In this document: piece by piece, positions 6,953-15,320 of the stretch
Numbering within the stretch: the stretch's first letter is position 1
Layout of the letters: each line of letters starts with the position of its first letter
Assembly: GCA_964348115.1 (NCBI GenBank)
Contig: CAYGBY010000029.1
Span: 1 to 25,400, forward strand
Direction of reading: 5' to 3'
DNA length: 25,400 nucleotides
Source: Azophilus sp964348115
Lineage (GTDB): Bacteria; Pseudomonadota; Gammaproteobacteria; Pseudomonadales; Azotimanducaceae
The notes under the pieces: model-generated
The model's database searches: none
Told to the model about the DNA's origin: nothing
What the model saw: the letters and a program-made list of their open reading frames with translations, nothing else
Program-made: the position numbers and the translations under genes

Positions 6953-8278
6953 TCAACTTGGCTCGCGGATCATGCCCGCGAACTCATCCGCCAACGCAGC
7001 CACCTCGGCGGCGTCCTCCCCCTCCACCATCACCCGCACCAGCGGTTCCGTGCCGGAGGGGCGAATGACCACGCGGAAATCGTCACCCAGCGCCCTGCGC
7101 CGCTTGTCAACCTTCGGCCGCACAAGTTCCACCACCTCAGACGCCGAGGCGCCGGCCAAGCGCACGTTCACCATAACCTGGGGCAGTTTGGCCATGCCCT
7201 GCTTGAGCTCATGCAAGGTCTTGCCGGAATCCTGCATCAGCATCAACGCCTGCAGGGCGGCCACGATGCCATCCCCAGTGCTGGTGAGGTCCAGGCACAG
7301 GATGTGGCCGGAGGGCTCCCCCCCTAGGCGCCAGCCTTTCTTCTGCAGCAACTCCAGCACAGGACGATCCCCTACTTGGGAACGCGCGAAGGGAATGTCC
7401 AAGGCCTGCAGCCCCCGGGCCAGACCCAAGTTGGACAGTACAGTGCCCACGACGCCGCCCAGAATGCCGCGGCGGCGGCGGTGGCTGGCGATGAGGTAAA
7501 GCAGTTCGTCGCCATCCACAATTTCCCCTGCGTGGTCCACCAGGATCACCCGATCCCCGTCGCCATCAAAAGCGACGCCTAAGTCCGCGCTTTCGCGCAG
7601 CACCTGCTCAGCCAGGTGCTGCGGCTGGGAGGAGCCGCACTGATCGTTGATATTCAAGCCGTCGGGGTCGGCCCCGATGACGCTGATGCGGGCCCCGAGC
7701 TCCTCAAACACCCGCGGGGCAACGTGGTAGGTGGCCCCGTGGGCGCAATCCAGCACCATGCGCAGCCCGTGCAGATGAAAACCGCGGCTCACCGTGGCCT
7801 TGCAGAATTCAATGTAACGCCCGGCGGCATCGCCAATGCGCATGGCCTTGCCCAACAGATTGGAGGCTGCGCAAGTCATCTCCGCCTTTAGCTGCGCCTC
7901 GATTTCCGCCTCGATGCCGTTGTTCAGCTTGTTGCCGTTGCTGTCAAAGAACTTGATGCCGTTGTCGCCGTAGGGGTTGTGGGAGGCGCTGATGACGATG
8001 CCCGCATCCGCCCGCAGCGTGCGGGTCAGGTAGGCCACCGCGGGCGTGGGCATGGGCCCCATCAGGCTCACGTCAGCCCCGGCGGACACCAAGCCGGATT
8101 CCAGAACGGACTCCAGCATGTAGCCGGAGATGCGGGTGTCCTTGCCGATGATGATGTGGCCGCCGCCGCGCCGGGCAAACACCTTGCCCACAGCCCAGCC
8201 CAACCGCAGGCAGAACTCCGGGGTGATGGGAAAACGCCCTACGGGGCCACGTATGCCGTCCGTGCCGAAGTACTTCAT
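6953..8278 (-). CDS. glmM: phosphoglucosamine mutase GlmM
   Basis: Converts glucosamine-6-phosphate to glucosamine-1-phosphate on the way to UDP-GlcNAc for peptidoglycan and LPS. The 441-residue product (E. coli 445) starts MKYFGTDGIRG. The active-site serine motif SASHNP places the phosphoserine at Ser99, the metal-binding loop DGDGDR is present, and the C-terminal phosphate-binding loop RPSGTEPLVRV lies near the end. The open frame extends upstream to 8539, but that part overlaps ftsH in another frame and is not coding. It follows ftsH by 32 nt on the same strand and is probably cotranscribed with it. folP, normally between ftsH and glmM in gammaproteobacteria, is absent here. No clear Shine-Dalgarno precedes the ATG. 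Confidence 0.97.
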   Translation of the reverse strand: MKYFGTDGIRGPVGRFPITPEFCLRLGWAVGKVFARRGGGHIIIGKDTRISGYMLESVLESGLVSAGADVSLMGPMPTPAVAYLTRTLRADAGIVISASHNPYGDNGIKFFDSNGNKLNNGIEAEIEAQLKAEMTCAASNLLGKAMRIGDAAGRYIEFCKATVSRGFHLHGLRMVLDCAHGATYHVAPRVFEELGARISVIGADPDGLNINDQCGSSQPQHLAEQVLRESADLGVAFDGDGDRVILVDHAGEIVDGDELLYLIASHRRRRGILGGVVGTVLSNLGLARGLQALDIPFARSQVGDRPVLELLQKKGWRLGGEPSGHILCLDLTSTGDGIVAALQALMLMQDSGKTLHELKQGMAKLPQVMVNVRLAGASASEVVELVRPKVDKRRRALGDDFRVVIRPSGTEPLVRVMVEGEDAAEVAALADEFAGMIREPS

Positions 8279-8310
8279 GTGGGGCCGCGGATGACGGGCG
8301 ACGGACGCGC

Positions 8311-10221
8311 CTAGTGCTCCCCCGCTGGGTCGCCGATGGCGGGTTCGACGGCGGTTTCCTGTGGCTTGGCGTGGCCGCCTTTGCTTGGCTTGGGCGGCGT
8401 CGGACGGCGCGGTTTGGCCCCGGCCATGAGGTCGTCGATCTGCTCCGGCAGCAGGGTCTCCAACTCGATCAGGGCGTCCGCCATCAGGTGCAGCTTGTCT
8501 TCGTTTTCCTTCAGCAACCGCTTGGCCTCGCCGTAACACTCATCGATGATGCGGCGCACCTCCTCATCTATGGCCTTGGCCGTTTGCTGCGAATGGGGCT
8601 TGGGCTTCACCCCGGCGGACATGCCCAGGAACACCTCGCCATCGTCCTCATCGTACATGAGGGGGCCCAGCTTTTCCGACAGGCCCCACTTGGTGACCAT
8701 GTTGCGCGCCAAGCCGGTGGCCCGCTCGATGTCATTCGAGGCGCCGGTGGTCACCATGTCTGACCCAAGGACCATCTCCTCGGCGATGCGCCCGCCAAAC
8801 AGGCCGCAAATTTGCGCCTTGATGGCTTGGCGGTTAAGGGAGTAGCGATCTTCCTCCGGCAGGAACATGGTCACGCCCAGGGCGCGGCCGCGGGGAATGA
8901 TGGTGACCTTGTAGACCGGGTCATGGCCAGGAACCAAGCGTCCGACGATGGCATGGCCCGCTTCATGGTAGGCGGTGTTGCGCTTCTCAGCATCAGACAT
9001 GACCATGGAGCGGCGCTCCGCGCCCATCATGATCTTGTCCTTCGCCGCTTCGAACTGGGCCATTTCCACCAACCGCTTGCCGGCCCGGGCGGCGAACAGA
9101 GCGGCCTCGTTGACCAAGTTGGCCAGATCCGCGCCAGAGAAGCCGGGGGTGCCCCGGGCGATGATGCCGGCCTCCACATCCTCCGCCAACGGCACTTTGC
9201 GCATGTGAACCTTGAGGATCTGCTCCCGGCCGCGGATGTCCGGCAAGCTGACCACAATTTGCCGGTCGAAACGGCCGGGACGCAGCAACGCAGGGTCCAG
9301 CACGTCCGGGCGGTTGGTGGCGGCGATGACGATGATGCCATCGTTGATCTCGAAGCCGTCCATTTCCACCAACAGTTGGTTCAGGGTCTGCTCCCGTTCG
9401 TCGTGGCCACCGCCCAAGCCGGCGCCCCGATGCCGCCCCACAGCGTCGATTTCATCGATGAAGATGATGCACGGGGACTGCTTCTTGGCCTGCACAAACA
9501 TATCCCGTACGCGGGAGGCCCCCACGCCTACGAACATCTCCACGAAGTCGGACCCGGAGATGGAGAAGAACGGCACCTTGGCCTCGCCGGCGATGGCCTT
9601 GGCCAGCAGGGTCTTGCCAGTGCCCGGCTGCCCAACCATCATGATGCCCCGCGGGATGCGGCCGCCCAATTTCTGGAAGCGGCTTGGGTCGCGCAGGAAC
9701 TCCACCAATTCCTGCACGTCCTCCTTGGCTTCGTCCACGCCGGCTACGTCGGCGAAGGTGGTTTTGATCTGATCCTCAGACAGCAGGCGCGCCTTGCTCT
9801 TGCCGAAGGACATGGGGCCGCCGCGCCCGCCGGCGCCGCCCTGCATTTGCCGCATGAACAGCATGAACACGGCGATGATGATGAGGATGGGGAAGCTGGC
9901 GATCAACAACTGCTCCCACACGCTTTGCGTTTCCGGCTCCTTGCCGACGATCTCCACTTGGTGGTTGTACAGGTCATCGAGCAGCTTCGGGTCATACACC
10001 TCCGGGCGCACCACCCGGAACGGCTCCCCAGATTTGCGCACGCCGTTGATCGCCTGGCCGCTGATGGTGACCGAATGGACATCATCCATGCGCACCAACT
10101 CGATGAACCTTGAGTAACTAAGCTCCTCCGGCCCCGGCTTAACACTGAAGTTGTTGAACACCGTCAGCAAGGCCGCTGCGATGATCAGCCACAAAAGCAG
10201 GTTTTTACCCATATCCGACAA
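8311..10221 (-). CDS. ftsH: ATP-dependent zinc metalloprotease FtsH
   Basis: Membrane-anchored AAA+ protease that degrades misassembled membrane proteins and regulators such as LpxC and sigma32. The best start is TTG at 10221: GTGAGG ends six nt before it, and the resulting N-terminus (MSDMGKNLLLW) matches pseudomonad FtsH. An upstream GTG (10233) and downstream ATG (10212) are alternatives. Two TM helices (about residues 8-25 and 106-124) flank a periplasmic domain. In numbering from the TTG, subtract 4 from these GTG-based positions: Walker A GQPGTGKT 201-208 (Gln where Pro is usual), Walker B IIFIDEID 256-263, second region of homology ATNRPDVLDPALLRPGRFDR, zinc site HEAGH 423-427, and third ligand Asp501. 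Length is 636 residues (E. coli 644). It lies between rlmE and glmM. Confidence 0.97.
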   Translation of the reverse strand: MSDMGKNLLLWLIIAAALLTVFNNFSVKPGPEELSYSRFIELVRMDDVHSVTISGQAINGVRKSGEPFRVVRPEVYDPKLLDDLYNHQVEIVGKEPETQSVWEQLLIASFPILIIIAVFMLFMRQMQGGAGGRGGPMSFGKSKARLLSEDQIKTTFADVAGVDEAKEDVQELVEFLRDPSRFQKLGGRIPRGIMMVGQPGTGKTLLAKAIAGEAKVPFFSISGSDFVEMFVGVGASRVRDMFVQAKKQSPCIIFIDEIDAVGRHRGAGLGGGHDEREQTLNQLLVEMDGFEINDGIIVIAATNRPDVLDPALLRPGRFDRQIVVSLPDIRGREQILKVHMRKVPLAEDVEAGIIARGTPGFSGADLANLVNEAALFAARAGKRLVEMAQFEAAKDKIMMGAERRSMVMSDAEKRNTAYHEAGHAIVGRLVPGHDPVYKVTIIPRGRALGVTMFLPEEDRYSLNRQAIKAQICGLFGGRIAEEMVLGSDMVTTGASNDIERATGLARNMVTKWGLSEKLGPLMYDEDDGEVFLGMSAGVKPKPHSQQTAKAIDEEVRRIIDECYGEAKRLLKENEDKLHLMADALIELETLLPEQIDDLMAGAKPRRPTPPKPSKGGHAKPQETAVEPAIGDPAGEH

Positions 10222-10289
10222 AAAACGCCTCACTTGAGCCCATCATGCGGGCCTATCGCCTAAACCGTCTCCGCAACCGCCAAGCCTAC

Positions 10290-10400
10290 ACCAGCAGACT
10301 ATAGGCCGCCAATAGCACCGCTGGCCGGGACGCAACGGACCACACCCAAGTACGCCTCGGCACCAGCTAGCTGTAAGCCGCCAATAGCGTCGCTGGCCGG
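10290..10400. repeat. imperfect 39-bp direct repeat in the rlmE-ftsH intergenic region
   Basis: ACCAGC...GCCGCCAATAGC..CGCTGGCCGG occurs at about 10290-10328 and again at 10362-10400, 72 bp apart, with a handful of differences. The surrounding 342-nt gap (10222-10563) contains no protein-like ORF and no convincing sigma70 or sigma32 promoter, although ftsH transcription must pass through it. Function unknown; the repeats could be protein-binding sites or a decayed small repeat. Confidence 0.6.
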
Positions 10401-10563
10401 CAGTCTATCAATGCAAACTTGACCGAGCTGCCTCGCCCAGCGCAAGGATGGCGCACAAGCCCCATCGAGGCGCAGGCGACAAGGCCCAGGAAGCATGCGC
10501 CGGCGAAAGGCGCCCGCTGCGCCAAGCCGCAACCTCAGGCGCCGCAAGCCAGCCGACCGCGCC

Positions 10564-11226
10564 CTATTGCTTGCGCAACAACGGAGCAGCGCTTTCCCGG
10601 GCGCCCAAACCCACCGCGTAAAACTCCCGGGACGCCGCCCTGGACGCTTCAGGCTTGACCGACTCCACCCGGCGAAACAGGCAGCGTACGGCCTTAAGCC
10701 ATTCCGCCGCCCCCTCACCCTGCAGCAATTTCACCACCAAGCCGCCGCCATCCGCCAGCCACTGTTCCGCGGCGCGCAAAGCCAACCCGGCCAACCGCAA
10801 GGACGCCGCTTGGTCCGCCGCCCGCACACCGGATATATTGGGGGCCATATCGGACAATACAAGGTGCAAAGGCCGCGCCCGCCCGGAGGCGGCCAACAGC
10901 GCCTGCACCTGTTGCTGCACCTCGTCCTCGCCAAAGCGGCCTGGCACAACCGCAACCCGCGGCTCTGCGGCGAGCACCGGCAAGGGGTCCACCGCTATCA
11001 CCCGCCCAGCGGTCACCTTGCGCGCCAGATAACCCGTCCATCCCCCCGGGGCGGCGCCCAACTCCAGCACCCAAGCGTCCGGGCGCACCAGCCCAAACCG
11101 CTCATCCAACTGCGCCAACTTGAAATGCGCCCGGGAAGCCGCGCCCTCCCGCCGCGCCGCCCTTACAAACTTGTCCCGCCGCTGCCGGGCCAACCATCTG
11201 CCGCTGGAGCCGCCGCGCCTAGGCAA
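10564..11226 (-). CDS. rlmE: 23S rRNA (uridine-2'-O-)-methyltransferase RlmE
   Basis: FtsJ/RrmJ family enzyme that uses SAM to methylate U2552 of 23S rRNA late in 50S assembly. The 220-residue product (E. coli 209) contains the SRAHFKL motif (~31-37), SAM-binding LELGAAPGGW (~54-63), LVLSDMAPNISG (~122-133) and VVKLLQGEG (~163-171). These carry the expected K-D-K catalytic residues, with Glu in the C-terminal SRAASREFY segment. The only usable start is TTG at 11226, because an in-frame TGA lies 15 nt further upstream. It gives the right N-terminal length relative to E. coli. The sequence before this TTG is a duplicated piece of rlmE itself, so the native upstream region seems to have been lost. 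The duplicate reading frame stops at TAG overlapping this start, which could give translational coupling. Confidence 0.93.
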   Translation of the reverse strand: MPRRGGSSGRWLARQRRDKFVRAARREGAASRAHFKLAQLDERFGLVRPDAWVLELGAAPGGWTGYLARKVTAGRVIAVDPLPVLAAEPRVAVVPGRFGEDEVQQQVQALLAASGRARPLHLVLSDMAPNISGVRAADQAASLRLAGLALRAAEQWLADGGGLVVKLLQGEGAAEWLKAVRCLFRRVESVKPEASRAASREFYAVGLGARESAAPLLRKQ

Positions 11227-11370
11227 AGGGGTCCACCGCCATCACCCGCCCAGCGGTCACCTTGCGCGCCAGATAACCCGTCCATCCCCCCGGGGCGGCG
11301 CCCAACTCCAGCACCCAAGCGTCGGAGCGCACCAGCCCAAACCGCTTATCCAACTGCGCCGCCTTGAAAT
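11222..11370 (-). pseudogene. partial duplicate of the rlmE SAM-binding region
   Basis: Bases 11222-11370 match 10979-11126 inside rlmE with about six mismatches and one 1-base indel (about 96% identity by eye). The copied part encodes rlmE residues ~33-82, including the ELGAAPGGW motif. In frame it could be read as a ~58-residue peptide from a GTG at 11395 to a TAG at 11219-11221, which overlaps the rlmE start. It cannot be a working methyltransferase, since it lacks the catalytic C-terminal part. It occupies the greA-rlmE gap where the divergent yhbY gene sits in most gammaproteobacteria. Confidence 0.85.
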
Positions 11371-11415
11371 CAGCAATCCACTTCGCTGCCGCCACCGGTT
11401 GTATCGCACAGCCGC

Positions 11416-11886
11416 CTACAGATGATCCACTGCTTCGACCTCGTAGATCACTTCGCCCTTGGGGGTTCGCACCCGGGCCTCCGCACCCACCCGCTTGCCG
11501 ATTAGGGCCTGGGCGATGGGCGACCCGATGGAGATCTTGCCAGCCTTCGAATCCGCCTCGTCTTCTCCTACGATCTGATAGCGCAGGCCTGCGCCGGAGT
11601 TGGCGTCCGCCAAGGTGACGGTGGCGCCGAAGACCACCTTGCCTTGGGGCTGGATCTTGCTGATGTCGATCACCCGGGCGTCCGCCAGCTTGTTCTCTAT
11701 ATCGCGGATGCGGCCTTCATTGAAACCTTGCTGCTCCCGGGCGGCGTGGTATTCAGCGTTCTCGCGCAGGTCGCCATGCTCCCGCGCTGCGCCGATGGCG
11801 CGGCTGATCTCCTGGCGCTTCTCCTTGCGCTGCCGCAGCTCTTCGCGCAGGGCGGCGGCGCCTTGTACGGTCATGGGAGTGGGCAT
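11416..11886 (-). CDS. greA: transcription elongation factor GreA
   Basis: Binds RNA polymerase in the secondary channel and stimulates cleavage of backtracked transcripts. The 156-residue product (E. coli 158) has an N-terminal coiled coil with the family signature GDLRENAEYHAAREQQ (38-53); Asp39 and Glu42 are the acidic tip residues. A C-terminal FKBP-like domain ends GEVIYEVEAV. GGAGG eight nt before the ATG strongly supports this start. It follows carB by 36 nt on the same strand, the usual gammaproteobacterial carAB-greA arrangement. A weaker internal ATG (codon 5) has no better support. Confidence 0.97.
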   Translation of the reverse strand: MPTPMTVQGAAALREELRQRKEKRQEISRAIGAAREHGDLRENAEYHAAREQQGFNEGRIRDIENKLADARVIDISKIQPQGKVVFGATVTLADANSGAGLRYQIVGEDEADSKAGKISIGSPIAQALIGKRVGAEARVRTPKGEVIYEVEAVDHL

Positions 11887-11922
11887 GCTGCTGCCTCCAT
11901 CGCTGGTGGAAATAAATCGGCG

Positions 11923-14900
11923 TTAGCCAGACCCAAGCACTGCGTGCAGGGCCTGCAGGCGCCGCACCCGTATGGCCGCCGAGCCGACGCCTGCATCCGC
12001 CCCGTCGCCATCCGAGGCCACCTGCTGGCGGATGGCGATGCAGAACGCCTGCCCTCCAGCCAAGGTGGTTGTGTAGCACACTTTCTTCTCCAAGGCCAGA
12101 CGGCGAATGATGGCGGAGTCCGCTATGGACTGGCGGCCTTCGGTGGTGTTGACAATGAGATCGATCTGCTCGTTCTTCAGCATGTCAGAGACATCCGGCC
12201 GTCCTTCCGTGACCTTGTTCACGACGGCACAGGAAATGCCGGCCGCGTGAATGACCGCCGCCGTTCCCTTGGTGGCCACCAACTTGAAGCCCAAGTCATG
12301 CAGTTCCCTCGCCAGGGCGGCTGTGAAAGGCTTATCCGAAGTCTTCACGCTGATGAAGGCGCGTCCCCCCCCGGGCAGCCGGTCTCCAGCGGCCAGGCTG
12401 GCCTTGGCGAAGGCCTCTCCGAAGCTGTCGCCAATGCCCATCACCTCGCCGGTGGATTTCATCTCCGGCCCCAGTATCGGGTCCACGCCAGGGAACTTGT
12501 TGAACGGGAACACCGATTCCTTCACGTTGATGACCTGCGGGATCACCTCCTTGGTGAAGCCCTGCTCCGCCAGGCTCTTGCCGGCCATGCAGCGGGCGCC
12601 TATCTTGGCCAGTGACGTGCCGATGCACTTGGACACGAATGGCACGGTGCGGGAGGCGCGCGGGTTCACCTCAAGCACGAACAGGTCGTCCCCCTGCACG
12701 GCCAACTGCACGTTCATCAGGCCCACCACGCCCAACTCCAGGGCCATGGCCTTCACCTGCCGCCTCACCCTGGCCTGCATGCGCGCCCCAAGCCGGTAAG
12801 GGGGCAGAACGCAGGCGGAATCTCCAGAATGCACCCCCGCCTGCTCGATGTGCTCCATGATGGCGCCGATGACCACGCGCTGGCCGTCGCTCACCGCATC
12901 GACGTCCACCTCGATGGCCTGGTCCAGGAAGCGGTCGAGCAGCACCGGCGCTTCATTGGAGACTTCCACGGCGCTGCTGAGGTAACGGGCCAACTCATCC
13001 TCGTCATAGACGATCTCCATCGCCCGCCCGCCCAGCACGTAGGAAGGACGCACCACTATGGGAAAGCCGATTTCCCGCCCTCCGGCAATGCCGTCCGCAA
13101 GGCCCTTGGCCGTGCGGTTGGAGGGCTGCTTGAGGCCGAGTTTGCGGATGAGGGCCTGGAAGCGCTGCCGGTCCTCCGCACGGTCGATGGCGTCCGGGCT
13201 GGTGCCGATGATGGGCACGCCGGCCTGCTCCAACTGCTCCACCAGCTTCAGCGGCGTCTGCCCGCCGAACTGCACGATGACGCCTTCCGGCTTCTCCACC
13301 GCCACGATGGCGAGCACGTCCTCCAGGGTGACCGGCTCGAAATACAGGCGATCGGAGGTGTCATAGTCCGTGGACACGGTTTCCGGATTGCAGTTGACCA
13401 TAATGGTCTCGAAACCGTCCTCGCGCATGGCCAAGGCGGCGTGCACGCAGCAGTAGTCGAATTCGATGCCTTGGCCAACCCGGTTGGGGCCGCTGCCCAG
13501 CACCATAATCTTGCGCCTGTCGCTGGGGTTGGACTCGCAATCCTCCTCGTAGGTGGAGTACAGATAGGCGGTGGCGGCTGGAAACTCCGCCGCGCAGGTA
13601 TCCACCCGGCGAAATACCGGCGTCACCCCCTGCCCTGTGCGCGCGGCCCGCACCGCCGCCTCCGCAACCCCAAGCAGCTTCGCCAGCCGGGCGTCGGAGA
13701 AGCCTTTGCGCTTCAGCCGCCACCAGTCGTCCCGCTTGAGGGTCGGCAGCCGAACGCCGGCAAGGCTGCGCTCCTCCGCCATCAAGTCCTCTATCTCGGC
13801 CAAAAACCAGGGGTCAATGCCGCTCAGGTCCGCCACCTCCGCGATGGACCATCCCGACCGGAAGGCATCGGCCAAGTACCAAAGCCGGTCCGCCCCTGCG
13901 GCGCCTAACTCCCGCCGCAGAATGGGCGCCAGATCCGGCGCCGCCCCAGGCTTGGGTTGCGTTTGATCATGGCCGGCAGCGATGGCCTGGGGCGGCGACG
14001 AATGGGCGAAGATGATGGAGTCAAGGCCCGTGCGCCCGGTCTCCAGCCCCCGGCAGGCTTTCTGCAGGGACTCCTGAAAAGTGCGTCCGATGGCCATCAC
14101 TTCGCCCACGGACTTCATCTGCGTGGTCAGGCGCGGATCAGCCTGGGCGAACTTCTCGAAGGTGAAGCGGGGAATTTTGGTCACCACGTAGTCGATGCTC
14201 GGCTCAAAGGAAGCCGGGGTGACCCCGCCGGTGATGTCGTTCTCCAGTTCATCGAGGGTGTAGCCCAACGCCAGCTTGGCAGCCACCTTGGCAATGGGAA
14301 AGCCGGTGGCCTTGGAGGCCAGCGCGGAGGAGCGGGACACCCTGGGGTTCATCTCAATCACCACCATGCGCCCGTCTTTGGGATCTATTGCAAACTGTAC
14401 GTTGGAGCCGCCGGTGTCCACGCCGATCTCCCGCAACACCTTGATGGAGGCGTCGCGCAGCAACTGATACTCCTTGTCCGTCAGGGTCTGCGCCGGCGCC
14501 ACGGTGATGCTGTCGCCGGTATGGACGCCCATGGGGTCAAAATTCTCGATGGAGCACACGATGATGCAGTTGTCCGCACGGTCGCGCACCACCTCCATCT
14601 CGAATTCCTTCCAGCCCAGCAGGGATTCATCGATCAGAAGCTCTGTGGTGGGCGACAGATCCAGCCCCCGGGCGCAGATGGTCAGGAACTCCTCCTGATT
14701 GTAGGCAACGCCGCCGCCGCTGCCGCCCAAGGTGAAGGACGGGCGGATGATGCAGGGAAAACCCAGGCGGCTCTGCACCTGCACCGCCTCCTCGATGCTG
14801 TGGGCGATGGCGGAGCGTGGCGTCGCCAACCCGATGCGGCGCATGGCCTGATCGAAACGCTCCCGATCCTCAGCCTTGTCTATGGCCTCCTGGGTGGCGC

Positions 14901-15249
14901 CGATGAGCTCCACGCCGTACGCCTGCAGCACCCCTTCACGCACTAGGTCCAAGGCGCAGTTCAGCCCAGTTTGGCCGCCCATGGTGGGCAACAGGCTGTC
15001 TGGCCGCTCCACCTCGATGATGCGCGCCACCGTCGCCCATTCCACAGGCTCAATATAGGTGGCGTCCGCCATGGCCGGATCCGTCATGATGGTTGCTGGG
15101 TTGGAGTTGACAAGCACCACCCGGCACCCCTCATCCTTCAGGGCCTTGCAGGCCTGGGCGCCGGAATAGTCGAACTCGCAAGCCTGGCCGATGGTGATGG
15201 GGCCCGCGCCTAGGATCAGCACGGATTCCAGATCGGCGCGCCTAGGCAT
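11923..15249 (-). CDS. carB: carbamoyl-phosphate synthase large subunit CarB
   Basis: Makes carbamoyl phosphate from bicarbonate, two ATP and ammonia channelled from CarA, feeding pyrimidine and arginine synthesis. The 1108-residue product (E. coli 1073) has the full order: carboxyphosphate ATP-grasp half (start motif SVLILGAGPITIGQACEFDY, GGQTGLNCAL), oligomerisation segment, carbamoyl-phosphate ATP-grasp half (KIMVLGSGPNRVGQGIEFDY, EVNPRASRTVPFVSK), and C-terminal allosteric domain (ATKGTAAVI, NTTEGRQSIADS). The extra length comes mainly from a ~23-residue Pro/Gln/Ala-rich insertion after the first half (HSSPPQAIAAGHDQTQPKP) and a ~25-residue C-terminal tail. The ATG at 15249 fits homologues, but the bases before it (CGCCTCCCCTCC) contain no Shine-Dalgarno. 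carA lies 71 nt upstream. Confidence 0.98.
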   Translation of the reverse strand: MPRRADLESVLILGAGPITIGQACEFDYSGAQACKALKDEGCRVVLVNSNPATIMTDPAMADATYIEPVEWATVARIIEVERPDSLLPTMGGQTGLNCALDLVREGVLQAYGVELIGATQEAIDKAEDRERFDQAMRRIGLATPRSAIAHSIEEAVQVQSRLGFPCIIRPSFTLGGSGGGVAYNQEEFLTICARGLDLSPTTELLIDESLLGWKEFEMEVVRDRADNCIIVCSIENFDPMGVHTGDSITVAPAQTLTDKEYQLLRDASIKVLREIGVDTGGSNVQFAIDPKDGRMVVIEMNPRVSRSSALASKATGFPIAKVAAKLALGYTLDELENDITGGVTPASFEPSIDYVVTKIPRFTFEKFAQADPRLTTQMKSVGEVMAIGRTFQESLQKACRGLETGRTGLDSIIFAHSSPPQAIAAGHDQTQPKPGAAPDLAPILRRELGAAGADRLWYLADAFRSGWSIAEVADLSGIDPWFLAEIEDLMAEERSLAGVRLPTLKRDDWWRLKRKGFSDARLAKLLGVAEAAVRAARTGQGVTPVFRRVDTCAAEFPAATAYLYSTYEEDCESNPSDRRKIMVLGSGPNRVGQGIEFDYCCVHAALAMREDGFETIMVNCNPETVSTDYDTSDRLYFEPVTLEDVLAIVAVEKPEGVIVQFGGQTPLKLVEQLEQAGVPIIGTSPDAIDRAEDRQRFQALIRKLGLKQPSNRTAKGLADGIAGGREIGFPIVVRPSYVLGGRAMEIVYDEDELARYLSSAVEVSNEAPVLLDRFLDQAIEVDVDAVSDGQRVVIGAIMEHIEQAGVHSGDSACVLPPYRLGARMQARVRRQVKAMALELGVVGLMNVQLAVQGDDLFVLEVNPRASRTVPFVSKCIGTSLAKIGARCMAGKSLAEQGFTKEVIPQVINVKESVFPFNKFPGVDPILGPEMKSTGEVMGIGDSFGEAFAKASLAAGDRLPGGGRAFISVKTSDKPFTAALARELHDLGFKLVATKGTAAVIHAAGISCAVVNKVTEGRPDVSDMLKNEQIDLIVNTTEGRQSIADSAIIRRLALEKKVCYTTTLAGGQAFCIAIRQQVASDGDGADAGVGSAAIRVRRLQALHAVLGSG

Positions 15250-15320
15250 GGAGGGGAGGCGTCAGGATCATGGACAAGGGTAGCTCCAGCGCCCGCACAG
15301 CCTGAAGCCGGACTTCTCCG

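Noticed and set aside
8279..8539. N-terminal extension of glmM
   Set aside because: Overlaps ftsH in another frame; GlmM homologues start at MKYFGTDGIRG.
8812..10113. Long plus-strand ORF (433 codons) opposite ftsH
   Set aside because: His/Asp-rich antisense shadow of a high-GC gene; ftsH is unambiguous.
10299..10718. 139-codon minus-strand ORF between ftsH and rlmE
   Set aside because: Overlaps rlmE out of frame; its internal peptide repeats only reflect the 39-bp DNA repeat.
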